In this document: piece after piece, positions 21,601 through 31,527 of the stretch
How positions within the stretch are numbered: position 1 is the first letter of the stretch
Layout of the letters: each line of letters opens with the position of its first letter
Assembly: GCF_004379255.2 (NCBI RefSeq)
Contig: NC_056053.1
Location: 23,060,188-23,124,187 of the forward strand
Length of the DNA: 64,000 nucleotides
Direction of reading: 5' to 3'
Origin: Salvia splendens
Taxonomy: Eukaryota; Streptophyta; Magnoliopsida; Lamiales; Lamiaceae
Made by a program: the position numbers and the translations under genes
The notes under the pieces: model-generated
What the model was told of the DNA's origin: nothing
The model's database searches: none
Seen by the model: only the letters and a program-made list of their open reading frames with translations

Positions 21601-24600
21601 GAAACTCTTTTTGAGCAGCCAGTTCTCGGCCTTTGTCGGTAGTCTGGTAAGGCTAATTGCCGATAAGGGCGAGCAGGGGGCCGACGTCGTACTGCCTCTG
21701 TACAGCCGAGAGATAGCAGCTCGGCTTCAGAATCTGCCGCTCCTTGAGGAGCTCGCTTCATCTTCGGTCCTGCTTTCTGCAGACCGAGTCCGGAGTTGTC
21801 GAGCTGATCGGGACGAGAACCTGGAGGCTATCTTTGCCTCCGTGGGACCCGTTTCACCCGCTTCGACTTACAACGGAGAGGGTGAGGCCGAGCCGCTGGA
21901 GCGGGAGGCCGAAGTCGAGCGAGCCGGGCATCCGGAGAAGGAAGCCGATCAGGAGACGCAGCAGATCGGCTACGGTGGCGCCGAGCAGGCTGAGGAGAGC
22001 AAGGAGGCAGAGGCAGAGGCTGAAGCTGAAGCAGATAAGGAGAAGGAAGCTGAACCTCACCGAGAAGGTGGAGACGAAGCTAGCGAAGTATGATTTCGTC
22101 TCCCTTCTCTTAGTTTAGTTTCTTCCTTTATGTAAAATGGCCTTGAAGCCCTCCTTGTATAGAAAAATTTTTTTTTCTTATGAATGAAAAAATTCTTCTT
22201 TCTGCTCTTGTGTCTTCGTATAGCCTTTCGTACTCTCTTACTCCTGTTGTGGTTTACTACCTGCTCGGTAAGCTGAAATGCCGAACTGACGTAGCTGCTT
22301 TGTATTCTTAACTCTCAAGGAGCTGGAGGTACTTCACTGGAAGCGGCTGTACTCTTCGGCTTTAGACGAAGCTGAGAAAAGAGCTATAGTCGATCAGACG
22401 AAGAATGACGAGCTTCTGGCTCGTTTAGTGAAGCTGGATGCCGATAATAAGGACTTAGAGTCCGATAAGAATGATCTGGAGGCCGAGCTGAATACGACCA
22501 TTGCTGAGAGGACTGCATACGAGGATTACATCCGTGTGCGCGGGGGAATGACCATATCAGATGTTCAGAGTCGAGTTGACGAACTGTGGGAGGAATATAA
22601 TGTACTCCGGAGGAACAATGCGCTGGAGAGCTCGGCTTGCCAACAAGTCGTGACATCATTGCGGCGCTGGGCTTCTCGGTACAACATTGTTCTTTCTCGG
22701 CGCCCCTCCATAGAAAGATTCCTTCGGCATATCGCGCCAACAGATGCTCGCACTCCAGATCAAACCTCTGGTTCCCTTGTTCAAAATCCTACTCCCAGCC
22801 AACAACGAACTCCGGAACAGCCGGAAACGTCAAGACGAGAACGGGCTCAGGAGCAACCGGAATCGTCAAGACAGGGACGGACTGAAATTCGCCGAGGAGT
22901 TGTGACTATGAGCGAGCAAGATCAGCAGATGCTTATTGCAGAGACTCTTCATCGCCGAGGTGTTAGGACTTCTCGGGCTCGGGGAAGAGGCGTTGGGTCG
23001 AGGATAGCATCTCGTCGACCTGCTTATTCTTCATCTGCTCGGAACAACCGAACTCGGCTTCCAGAGGATTTTGCAGATAGGTGGCTTAACTTCAGCAACC
23101 CTGGACAGTAGAATAGTCCTTTGTAATAGCGTAACGCCATTTTGTAGGGTAGCGGAGTTGTGTGCCGAACAAGATTTGAAAATGAAATTTTGTTTTTGTT
23201 TTCGCTTCTAACACTGTGTATTTACAGCTTAGCGAAAAAATTTCATCGTACTTGTCCTCGGTCTTATGAAGTAAACTTCTTTGACCGGACTTGTCTTTGG
23301 TCTGATGAAATAAACATCTTTGACCGGACTCGTCTTTGGTCTGATGAAATAAACATCTTTGACCGGACTCGTCTTTGGTCTGATGAAATAAACATCTTTG
23401 ACCGGACTCGTCTTTGGTCTGATGAAATAAACATCTTTGACCGGACTCGTCTTTGGTCTGATGAAATAAACATCTTTGACCGGACTCGTCTTTGGTCTGA
23501 TGAAATAAACATCTTTGACCGGACTCGTCTTTGGTCTGATGAAATAAACATCTTTGACCGGACTCGTCTTTGGTCTGATGAAATAAACATCTTTGACCGG
23601 ACTCGTCTTTGGTCTGATGAAATAAACATCTTTGACCGGACTCGTCTTTGGTCTGATGAAATAAACATCTTTGACCGGACTCGTCTTTGGTCTGATGAAA
23701 TAAACATCTTTGACCGGACTCGTCTTTGTGTTCTAATTTGGCGATTTTCGTCGCCGGGATCGAACTTTCCCTTGTCCTAATTCGGCGAGTTTTATCGCGT
23801 GGATCGGACTTTCCCAGTTAACCGAAGTGGTCTTATGCAGTAAACCTCTTTGACTAGACATGGTCGTCCTCGGTCTTATGAGGTAAACTGCTTTGACCGA
23901 ACTTGGTCGTCCTAATTCGGCGAGTTTTATCGCGTGGATTGGACTTTCCCTTGTCCTAATTCAGGCAAGTTTTATCGCGAGAATCGGACTTTTGTTGCAG
24001 TTCGTTTCAGACGAAGTGCTTGATTCTTAAGCAGAATTGTGGTCTTGTATCCTCTTTAGAAGCTTTGACACACAATCGTGGGCTTGTTGCAGCTCGTTTC
24101 AGACGAACTGCTTGTTTAAGCTGAATTGTGGTCTTGTATCCTCTTTAGAAGCTTTGACGCACAATCGTTGGCTTGTATGTTCTAAAAAGGGGATCAGCCT
24201 TTGAAGAACGAGATACCTCAGTTTTATTTGTAAGAGACGACACTCACATAGACAGACACAACGCACGTAGAGACAAGAACAAGTAAAAAACAAAGAAAAC
24301 ACAAAAGACTGACCGGACTGTCTCTTACAAAGGGAACTTTTTGAGGTTGGAAACGTACCATGTTCGGGGTACTTGTGCTCCTGACGCGTGAGTCAATTTG
24401 TAAGACCCTTTGCCGAGGACTTCTGACACCCGATATGGACCTTCCTATGTGGGCTCGAGTTCGCCCAGCTTTTCTGCTCGGCTTACTTCGTTGTTTCTCA
24501 AGACGAGATCTCCCACTTGAAATTGCAGCTTCTTCACCCTTTGGTTGTAATACCGGGCTACTTGCTCCTTGTACTTGGCTGCTTTTAGGCAGGCCAATTC

Positions 24601-27600
24601 TCTTCTTTCTTCGGCAAGATCTAGTTCGGCTCTCAGTCCATCACCATTCATTTCTGAGGAGAACTTGAGTTCGGGGACTGGATATGCCGATCTCAACCGA
24701 ATCACGGCTTCAGTGCCGTACACCATCGAGTTCGGCTCCGGTGTGACTTCGGTCATTTCGCCGGCCTCTGATTCCGGCTGCTGTGATTGCTATGCTTGAT
24801 GGTGCCGAACTGATTGCTCGGCACTTTTAAGCGCAATCTGCGAACACACTTGCTCTTTTTCGATCACCTCGGATGACCGCTATCTCTCCTTTAGTGGAGA
24901 AGGTGTTCGGCGAGGATGCCTCTGATCGCTATGACCGGGCTTCTTTTTGTCTTCTCTAGATGAGCTGTCTAAAGACCGTTTTCGACGGTCTGCCTCATCG
25001 GCACGAGAAAACTTGTCCGCAATGTCCCACATCTCTTGAGCTGTTTGCGGACCGCACTCCACGAGCTTTCTGTAGAGAGCTCCGGGCAGGATTCCATTTT
25101 GGAATGCCGAAATGACAAGTAGATCATTGAGATTATCTACTTGTAGGCATTCCTTGTGGAATCTCGTCATAAAATCGCTGATCTTTTCGTCGCGACCTTG
25201 ACGTATAGAAAGCAGCTGAGCCGAAGTGCTTCTGGCTTCCGCTTTCTGAAAGAACCTCCTGTGGAAAGCATCCATTAGATCTCGGTAGGATCTAATGCTG
25301 CCTTGAGGGAGGCTATCGAACCACCTTCTTGCGTTCCCGATTAGCAGCTCGGGAAACAGCTTGCACATGTGGACCTCGTTGAGACCCTGGTTCGCCATGT
25401 TATATTGATAGCGTCCCAAGAAATCATGAGGATCCACGAGTCCGTCATAGGTCATCGACGGAGTTCGGTAGTTCTGTGGTAGGGAAGTTCGGGTAATATC
25501 GTCCGAGAACGGAGTCCTCAATGCTCCGTACATGGCGAACCCGACATTTCTTCGGTATGGAGGAGATGGAGTTCTCCTGTGATTCCGGTACCGAGGATTC
25601 TTTCTTCTGGAAGACATGATACTACTGCGGTAGTGACTGTCTCGTATGGAGGGAGAGAGAGAATCCGCCGTTTTCGCCTCCGGCTGCTTTTGGCTTCTCT
25701 GCAGGAAGGTTAAGAATTCCTCCTGCTTTTCAGCCAAAAACAGCTTGACAGCCCCGTTCAAATCGGGCTGCTGGGAAGACTCGGTGTGACGGCTTTTGGA
25801 GCGGCTTGTTCCTCCGCCATGAGAACTGGTGGTGGATTTATCCCTAGGCTGTTTTCCAGACCTATGGGATGGATTGGCTTCCTCCTGGTTCTCACGGGCA
25901 GGAATACGGGTACTCTGCGATCTGGTATGCATTTTTTGGGTTGAAAAAATGGTCAAAAATTCGCTTTATCACAAATTTGGTTCTCTGTTTCCCACAGACG
26001 GCGCCAGTGATGATTCCGCGAATTTTTGATAATGATAAATGCTCGTAAAAATAAATTACGACACAGAGAATTTTACGTGGTTCGATTTACTGAGGTAAAT
26101 CTACGTCCACGGGGAGAAATGGGGGCAGGTTTGTATTGCTTGATCTGCGAATTACAGCTTACAACACAGACTTGCTATATGATTATTTCTCTAGAGAGAT
26201 TCTAACCTCTTTCTATCAGATCTAAGTTCTATTTATACATTGAACTAAGATCGTGGCTTACATCATCACTCTAGGTCGTGGAGGTCGTGTAGGTCATGGC
26301 CTAAGATCGTGGCCTGAGTTGACGCCACGTGGCAGTGGGTGTGTTGGAAGTTGTGGAAATCCTGCATGGGTCCACTAACTCCTTGTTCGGTCGAATACTG
26401 AGACCGAACTGCTTTGGTTGCCGATCTGAGAGTAGAGCTTGATGCCGACCTGAGAGCAGAGCTTGATTGGTTGGCTTTTACCGAGCTGTAGGCTGAGGCC
26501 GAACTCTTTGGTAATGCCGAACTCCTCCGAACTCTTTGGTAATGCCGAACTCATACTCTTCCTTGGGCTTTGGGCTGATGGGCCGTCACTGCTGTTGGGC
26601 TTGTTTAGTTCGTACCCCATCAACATTCATATTACATACCTAGACATGATTTAAACCTCCAATCTATTAGAAAAATAGGAAGTATCATTAGCAACTAAGT
26701 TGCATTTGTTATTTCAGCACTTATTTATATGATATTATATGTGTTTAGAATCGAGCTAGTGTGCCTTCTTAATCTTCTAGGAATTTTTGGGTACATATTT
26801 ATGATGTTATTACAAAATTCGATTTGGGTTCAAGGGAGAAATTCTTAATTGATATAATGAGAAAAAGAAATGGATCCTAGTATATTTAATGAAAAGTTAG
26901 AAAAGTCCAAATTGTTCTGGTATTGGTGTGTACCGAATTAGATCCATTTCTCCTATCACCAATTGATTTTAAGATAAAATTGTATTAGAGCTTGATTGAT
27001 CACTCTTTCATGTATCTTCAATGAACGAGGCTCTTTTAATAAATGACAAAAGAGTCCTTGAACTTTTGATAAATTACAAAAAACCTTCGATTTCCGATAA
27101 TTACAATAATGATATTTGCCATTTAGAAATTTGCAAATCAGTTCCTTAGTTTTTGGAAGAATATTTTAATAGGACTCTGTGTTTCGAAAAATTACAAAAG
27201 ACGCTTACATATATACGAGAAAAGAATATCTAACTTGGCTCCTTGATGCGAGCAAAAACCATCTAACTCAGCCCATTCATGTGCCTAAACTAATGATGAA
27301 TTAAAGAAGCTCTTGACGATGATGAAGTGCAACTTAGTTCGTAAGACGTTTTCCCTTTAACCACATAATTTATTTTTTTGAAGAAGCCCCTTGATACGAG
27401 TCAAGATTGTGAACGAAAAATGAAGCAACACCTTTCTACAAACATAAACTACACCAATGATGAGTGAAGTAACTCATTGATACTAGTCTAATTAGAAATA
27501 GCTTATTGATATAATTAAGCCTAAACTATGAATCATGAATCCAAACAAATCCTAGATACATGTCTAAACTATCCATGAAGCAGCTCATTGACAAGTTTCA

Positions 27601-29702
27601 AAACTATCAACTTGAAGAACTCTCAAGTATGATCATAAACTATTTATCAAACAAATATAATCATTGCAAATTCAACATCGAAAATCCCGATACTCAACTT
27701 GAACTGCAATATTGGAACGGCGATAAGATCAAAACAAGAATCAAGCCAAGAAGACCGAGACAAAATATAAATTATTTTCTTTCCTTATCAACCTAGAATA
27801 AAACTATATATTGTAAATTGAATGTAACAGAATAGAAAGCCTAATACACTGTAGTCATTAAATTATTTCAGTGTTTAGTTTTCACATTTTAATTATATTT
27901 CAATGATTCTATCACGATATATTATGGTTGAAATGGTGCAAAGACCACTAATTATCACCTTGTTCCTTCAATCCAAGTCCAAGATGCTTCGATGGAACAT
28001 GAGGGACAGTTCAAGCTCGGATTTGGCCAACCACTGGTAATCTCATTTATATGTTGTCTATATACATTTTCCTTAATATTTACTCCATGTTTATATAATA
28101 TTGTACTTTTTGGAGACAATGCAGGTTTGTGCTCAGTATCCTTATAATGCAGAGCAATCCTATGGTATATATCCAGCTCAAATTGAGGTTTGTGCCTATA
28201 AACTCGAATTTTACACTCTCTTGTCCCTTCATAATTGAGTCGTATTTCATTTTTGGTCGTAAATTGTATTGCTCATGGTATTGGAGAACCCACATGAGAG
28301 TAGTTCATCACCTATTTTATGTTTTATTCTCTGTTCATTTATGTCACAAAAGGAAACGTCTCAACTACGGTTATAAAGAGTGGTTATAAAGAGTGGTTAT
28401 AAAGAGTGAGTATAACTTATACATTAGGTAGGAATCATGATAAGTACAATTGGATAATTTCTAACCAAACTCTTATATTGCCCAAAGGGAAATGATTAGG
28501 TGCATCATCGATTTTTTTTTTCAGGGAAGTCGTATGATGCTTCCGTCGAGCGTTGCTATTGAAGGAGGACCTATTTTTGTGAATGCTAAGCAATACAATG
28601 CAATCATGAGACGTCGGCGGTGTCGTGCAAAGGCAGAATCAAAGAATCAAGAGATGAAAACTCGCAAGGTAATAATTAACTTGGGATTCAACAACATTAC
28701 ATTTTATATGCTACTATAGACTTGGTAGTTGCCGACGCAAGTTGGTAAAGTGGGAGAGAAATAAAGAGAAAAAGTGACTAAAGGTATTGTTAGTATTGAA
28801 CGTGACCCGCCTAATACGCAAAAAACTTACTACAAGAAATAGAAGGTGACTGATTTTTGTGGACGATAAAAAATGGACAAAATAAGACTTGTGGACGGAG
28901 GAAACATTGCTTAAGCATGTGGTTTTCCGTACGAGCACATCGACTGTTTGGGGGTGTTTAGTAACTATGTTAGAACAAATTAAGAACTTTTATCTGACCT
29001 TAATTGTGTGTTTAGTACGCATGTTAGTCTTAGTGAATGACCGTGTTATTATTATGGTTGGAGGACACCTTCCTCAAAACCTATGAATTTGCTTAGAAAA
29101 TCAGCACACCAATTTGGTGGGTTAGACCAACAACATTGAGACTTCTAATTTTTTAGGATTTGTAACTTTAATATTATAAATGAATTAATTTTGTTATGCA
29201 TTTCAATTATATATTAATAAGTTGTAGGAGTTGTGGTATGACATAGAAATTGCGGGGAATGATGATTTGGAAGTACCTATCGTCATACCTCTAATTGCGA
29301 CAATTAGAGGCATGACGATAGGTAGCCGTTGTTGATAATATCCGAATATAACATTGTTGTAACAAAGTGGCGGTTGTTGAATCCATTCCGCAGCCTTATA
29401 TGCACCTGTCCCGCCATCTCCACGCCGTACGCCGCCACAGGGGCGTCGGCGGCCGCTTCCTCAGCGCAAAAGGCTCCAACACCGACGAAAAAACCAGGGC
29501 CACTAAGCAGCAAGCAAACCACGTGCATCCGCAGCCGACGACCGAGTCACAGATGTCTGAAGTCCTAGAATCCGACGGCGGCCATCGTTCCACAAAAACA
29601 AGCAGTGGCTCCGAGGTTACTAGCTACCTCCATCACTTCGAGTTCGATCTTCTCCAGCCTTCTTTTCCGCCGTATATGGCTAGTAACTATCTCAAAGTGT
29701 GA
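18694..29702 (+). CDS. Nuclear transcription factor Y subunit A (NF-YA), ~261 aa, 5 coding exons
   Basis: NF-YA is the sequence-specific subunit of the CCAAT-binding NF-Y trimer and acts in the nucleus. Proposed exons: 18694-18904, 27978-28036, 28125-28187, 28525-28668, 29394-29702; total 786 bp in frame. Exon 1 encodes an NF-YA-type N-terminus ([13 protein letters not shown], then HFTVFPG). Exons 2-3 give KLGFGQPL then VCAQYPY, conserved in plant NF-YAs. Exon 4 carries the A1 helix ([16 protein letters not shown], about 128-143) for NF-YB/YC binding. Exon 5 starts with the A2 DNA-binding part ([17 protein letters not shown], 165-181). Some usually conserved positions differ: Asn136 for His, Leu164 for Glu, His174 for Ala. 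The 9 kb first coding intron contains a complete Gypsy insertion. A miR169 site lies in the 3' UTR. The exon 2 acceptor is the least certain; an acceptor at 27944 would break the frame. Confidence 0.85.
19253..19867 (-). repeat. LTR (3' LTR in element orientation)
   Basis: 615 bp, beginning tgatgattccgcg and ending gtaccccatca as written on the plus strand. No difference from 26008-26622 was found by eye. It contains an internal short duplication of ccgaactctttggtaatg. Confidence 0.93.
19868..19882 (-). other. Polypurine tract of the Gypsy element
   Basis: On the minus strand this reads tttcggggggggtag, immediately before the LTR. The run of eight G fits a plus-strand primer for the element. 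Confidence 0.65.
20201..23111 (+). CDS. Antisense, spliced gene inside the Gypsy element; PF04195-like start and coiled coil, ~838 aa
   Basis: Proposed exons: 20201-20909, 20986-21248, 21335-22087, 22320-23111; the sum is 2,517 bp with all phases compatible. The N-terminal 60 residues are Ser-rich and low complexity. Residues about 75-190 ([22 protein letters not shown], in part, then [20 protein letters not shown]) resemble the plant 'putative gypsy-type transposon' domain PF04195. Next come a basic Lys/Pro/Ser linker, a long Ala/Glu/Arg-rich coiled coil ([20 protein letters not shown]), and an acidic Glu-rich stretch. The last exon adds more coiled coil and a basic Arg-rich tail. If the third intron is not used, the ORF ends at 22093. 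A CT-rich leader and a TATA-like ataaatatg near 20070 suggest its own promoter. Function unknown; such antisense ORFs are described for some plant Gypsy lineages. Confidence 0.7.
23280..23728 (+). repeat. 39 bp tandem array, ~11.5 copies
   Basis: The unit begins tttgaccggactcgtctttg and ends tctgatgaaataaacatc. Copies are nearly identical; the first has tt for tc in the ggacttg/ggactcg position. The 13-codon unit stays open on both strands. Degenerate related units continue to about 24000. It lies between the antisense gene and the integrase remnant. Confidence 0.95.
24325..24756 (-). pseudogene. Gypsy integrase C-terminal remnant
   Basis: The minus-strand frame carries the typical plant Gypsy integrase tail: SMVYGTEAV, then [13 protein letters not shown] text ([20 protein letters not shown]) and [15 protein letters not shown]. 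It is followed by a TAG at 24443-24445 where Trp is expected, after which the family text resumes ([17 protein letters not shown]) up to a stop at 24325. The catalytic core is absent upstream; only about 120 bp separates it from gag. Nonfunctional. Confidence 0.88.
24880..25956 (-). CDS. Gypsy gag protein, 358 aa
   Basis: A gag-type polyprotein of plant Ty3/Gypsy elements. The retrotransposon gag domain is readable at about residues 180-300: [20 protein letters not shown], then [19 protein letters not shown] and [11 protein letters not shown]. The N-terminal 100 residues are polar and basic. The C-terminal part is Arg/Lys/Ser-rich and stops before any CCHC zinc knuckle or protease, so the frame is shorter than a full gag-pro-pol. 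The next in-frame Met (25932) is an equally good start. The frame is uninterrupted, so gag could still be made. Confidence 0.85.
   Translation of the reverse strand: MTIFSTQKMHTRSQSTRIPARENQEEANPSHRSGKQPRDKSTTSSHGGGTSRSKSRHTESSQQPDLNGAVKLFLAEKQEEFLTFLQRSQKQPEAKTADSLSPSIRDSHYRSSIMSSRRKNPRYRNHRRTPSPPYRRNVGFAMYGALRTPFSDDITRTSLPQNYRTPSMTYDGLVDPHDFLGRYQYNMANQGLNEVHMCKLFPELLIGNARRWFDSLPQGSIRSYRDLMDAFHRRFFQKAEARSTSAQLLSIRQGRDEKISDFMTRFHKECLQVDNLNDLLVISAFQNGILPGALYRKLVECGPQTAQEMWDIADKFSRADEADRRKRSLDSSSREDKKKPGHSDQRHPRRTPSPLKER
25987..26007 (-). other. Primer-binding site of the Gypsy element
   Basis: Read on the minus strand directly after the LTR: ctggcgccgtctgtgggaa. The first nine to ten bases (tggcgccgt) match what I remember as the complement of the plant tRNA-Asp 3' end. 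This fixes the minus orientation of the element. Confidence 0.7.
26008..26622 (-). repeat. LTR (5' LTR in element orientation)
   Basis: 615 bp copy of 19253-19867, no difference seen by eye; followed by the acatt target duplication at 26623-26627. Confidence 0.93.
26628..27977. other. Rest of NF-YA intron 1
   Basis: AT-rich intronic sequence. A 78-codon open frame at 27560-27796 has no recognisable motif and I do not call it. The stretch from 27936 reads VQRPL in another frame, resembling text that often precedes exon 2 of NF-YA genes, so exon 2 may once have been longer. Confidence 0.5.
29275..29323. repeat. Near-perfect hairpin, 23 bp arms, 3 bp loop
   Basis: Arm acctatcgtcatacctctaa(ttg) and its inverse caattagaggcatgacgata(ggt), one mismatch, loop cga. 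It lies in NF-YA intron 4, about 70 bp before exon 5. Confidence 0.9.
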
Positions 29703-29795
29703 GGGTGTAGTGAGCGAATCGACTCGGTCGATGGCGTTGGGTTCCCTAGCGATGGCGATGGGGCTAATGCTGTTGAGTGATATGATTTGTTCACT

Positions 29796-29816
29796 TGGGC
29801 AACTCATTCTTGGCTA
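29796..29816 (+). promoter_or_regulatory. miR169 target site in the NF-YA 3' UTR
   Basis: The site tgggcaactcattcttggct, about 94 bp after the stop codon, is complementary to miR169 apart from about four mismatches and one G:U pair; positions matching the miRNA 5' seed are paired. miR169 sites in this 3' UTR position are established for plant NF-YA genes, so this supports both the gene call and post-transcriptional control. Confidence 0.85.
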
Positions 29817-31408
29817 ATCATCATCTCCTTTTGTTGAAAAGAAAAAAGTGTGTTAGAGGTTTGTAATAACGTTTGGGGGAGTTGCATTTCCAGAGCTTCT
29901 GATGTTGCTTCTCCCTTTCTGAATACTTTGTTTCTTGTGTTTGTTATGTGTGTTTCAACTTTCCTTTCGCATGTAAACAATGGTTTGGATCTTTCTATTG
30001 TAAAATGGTACTACTATACTTTTGTTTTGTACTCATTAAATGCTCTATGGATTCTTATTTGGATGGGTCCTATAGAGAAAATATTCACTAGTCCAACTAA
30101 TAATTCTTTGACAAATGAAAAAATCCACATCCAATTAGATCACAACTATGTACGGTAAATTGCTTAATAGGAATTTATGTATGGAAAAATCCATATTCAA
30201 ATTGCTTATTTTGTGGTAACTATCTTTAAATTAAAAAAATCCATGTATAATAATATTAGACTATTAAAACTTAAAAGCGTGTGTAGCTAAGGACTAAGGT
30301 CACTTAGAAGATTGTATATACTAATATTATTGTATGTGAATGTTAATTATCATATAATTAAAAATGTCAATTTAAATGCACTACGGATTAATAAGTTGAT
30401 AAATTGTCATTAAATTTTAAATCAACTAATCTTCGAAATGTTCATTTTAAAAGAGTATAGAATGAATTACCTTTGATTTTAATTTTCTTATATTAATTTT
30501 TTGTGACATGATACAAAGAAAGATAAATTAATTAATATGCTAATAAATACTCCACTGATAGAGAAAAAAGAGTTTTGTTTTCAATTTTTAATCCATCTAT
30601 TAAAATTAGTTTCTATTATCTTTTATGTTAAACTTGTCTATCAAAATAATATAAGTTTAGTTTTGGCTATTAATATTTAAATCATGCATTTTATTTGTGT
30701 ATATTTTAACTTTAATATATATTTATATACATAAATAAATAAGAAAAAAACTATACTTTTCAAATAATTATAACAAAGTATTAATTGTATATCCAATTTT
30801 TTTTGTTGATGTCAATGATGATGAGTACACATAAAAATAATATTGTTATATTATGTATATATATTATGCATATATATTATGGGAGGTGAAACATATGGTA
30901 ATTTCCATATATAAATACTACCATTAAGCAATTTTACATAAATAGTGGTTGTCTAATTGGATGTGGTTTACCCATTTGTCAAAGAATTATTAGTTGAACA
31001 CACCAACTCATAACTCATAGTGCCGCTTCGTTATAGAAGGACTAGTGAATTTTTTCTCCTTAATATATGTCTTATTTCATTTTTATTATATTCTTACATT
31101 CCATTAATTCATTACACTCACAATTATATATAAAAATAGGATCCATATTTCACTACCTTTTCAATCCATATTTCTGAATATAGTCTCATTTAAAATTTGA
31201 AAGACTAGATGTAGATGCTATAAAGTCAAATGTGGAATTAACAGACATCCCCTGTATATTAATTGTGGGGGGATGACATGTGGAGTACATATGTTAGTAC
31301 TCCTAATTTAAATCGTAAATGCTATTGTGCACATTTTATATAAATGTTTTATACTTTTATCTAATAAAATATGTGCTGGATGTATTACTTCTATGGACCC
31401 GGTTATCT
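29817..31408. other. Intergenic between NF-YA and the helicase gene
   Basis: NF-YA 3' UTR and then very AT-rich sequence, including the TIR element listed separately. No gene is supported. Confidence 0.6.
30084..31049. mobile_element. Non-autonomous TIR element, ~970 bp
   Basis: The left end reads ttcactagtccaactaataa then ttctttgacaaatg, aaaaatccacatccaattag and aaattgcttaat. The right end carries the same blocks inverted (catttgtcaaagaattatta and ctaattggatgtggtt), interrupted by about 45 bp before the terminal ggactagtgaa. The interior is AT-rich with no ORF. Superfamily unknown. Confidence 0.7.
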
Positions 31409-31459
31409 AGCCCAATAATGTGGCCTTGAAAAAGCCCATAGCCACAATCTGTAAGCCCA
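31409..31459 (+). promoter_or_regulatory. Three site II-type (TGGGCT) motifs upstream of the helicase gene
   Basis: agccca occurs at 31409-31414, 31433-31438 and 31454-31459 (TGGGCT on the other strand). Clusters of TGGGCY elements, bound by TCP factors, are common in plant promoters of growth- and RNA-related genes. They lie 70-120 bp before the first ATG. Confidence 0.5.
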
Positions 31460-31527
31460 TCTGAGAAAAGCGGGCCAGGCTTCGGCTTCGGCATCAAAAC
31501 TTCAAGGACGGCACGTGCGTACTTGAA

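Larger units (their letters stand above)
19253..26622 (-). mobile_element. Ty3/Gypsy LTR retrotransposon derivative, 7,370 bp, polymerase lost
   Basis: Two 615 bp direct LTRs (19253-19867 and 26008-26622) start TG and end CA, and look identical by eye. The 5 bp target duplication acatt flanks the element (19248-19252 and 26623-26627). The element runs on the minus strand: the primer-binding site is next to the high-coordinate LTR and the purine tract next to the low-coordinate one. Gag is present, and the integrase C-terminus follows almost directly, so protease, reverse transcriptase, RNase H and the integrase core are absent. The remaining 4 kb holds an antisense spliced gene and a 39 bp tandem array. 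The PBS-like start tggcgccgt and an antisense ORF suggest the Tat/Athila (non-chromovirus) side of Gypsy; lineage is inferred. It sits in NF-YA intron 1, opposite to the gene. Confidence 0.93.

Noticed and set aside
20201..23111. Treating the antisense gene as a host gene
   Set aside because: It lies wholly between matched LTRs and resembles a domain known from plant Gypsy elements, so it belongs to the element.
23264..23780. Regular 39 bp repeats resembling a CRISPR-like array or repeat protein
   Set aside because: There are no unique spacers; the units are head-to-tail copies within a plant retrotransposon. The open frames on both strands are a by-product of a 39 bp (13-codon) unit without stops.
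27560..27796. 78-codon ORF in NF-YA intron 1
   Set aside because: No motif, AT-rich composition and no splice context; probably chance.
27944..28036. NF-YA exon 2 starting at 27944
   Set aside because: That acceptor is in phase 0, while exon 1 ends with one extra base, so the join would shift the frame. The acceptor at 27978 fits.
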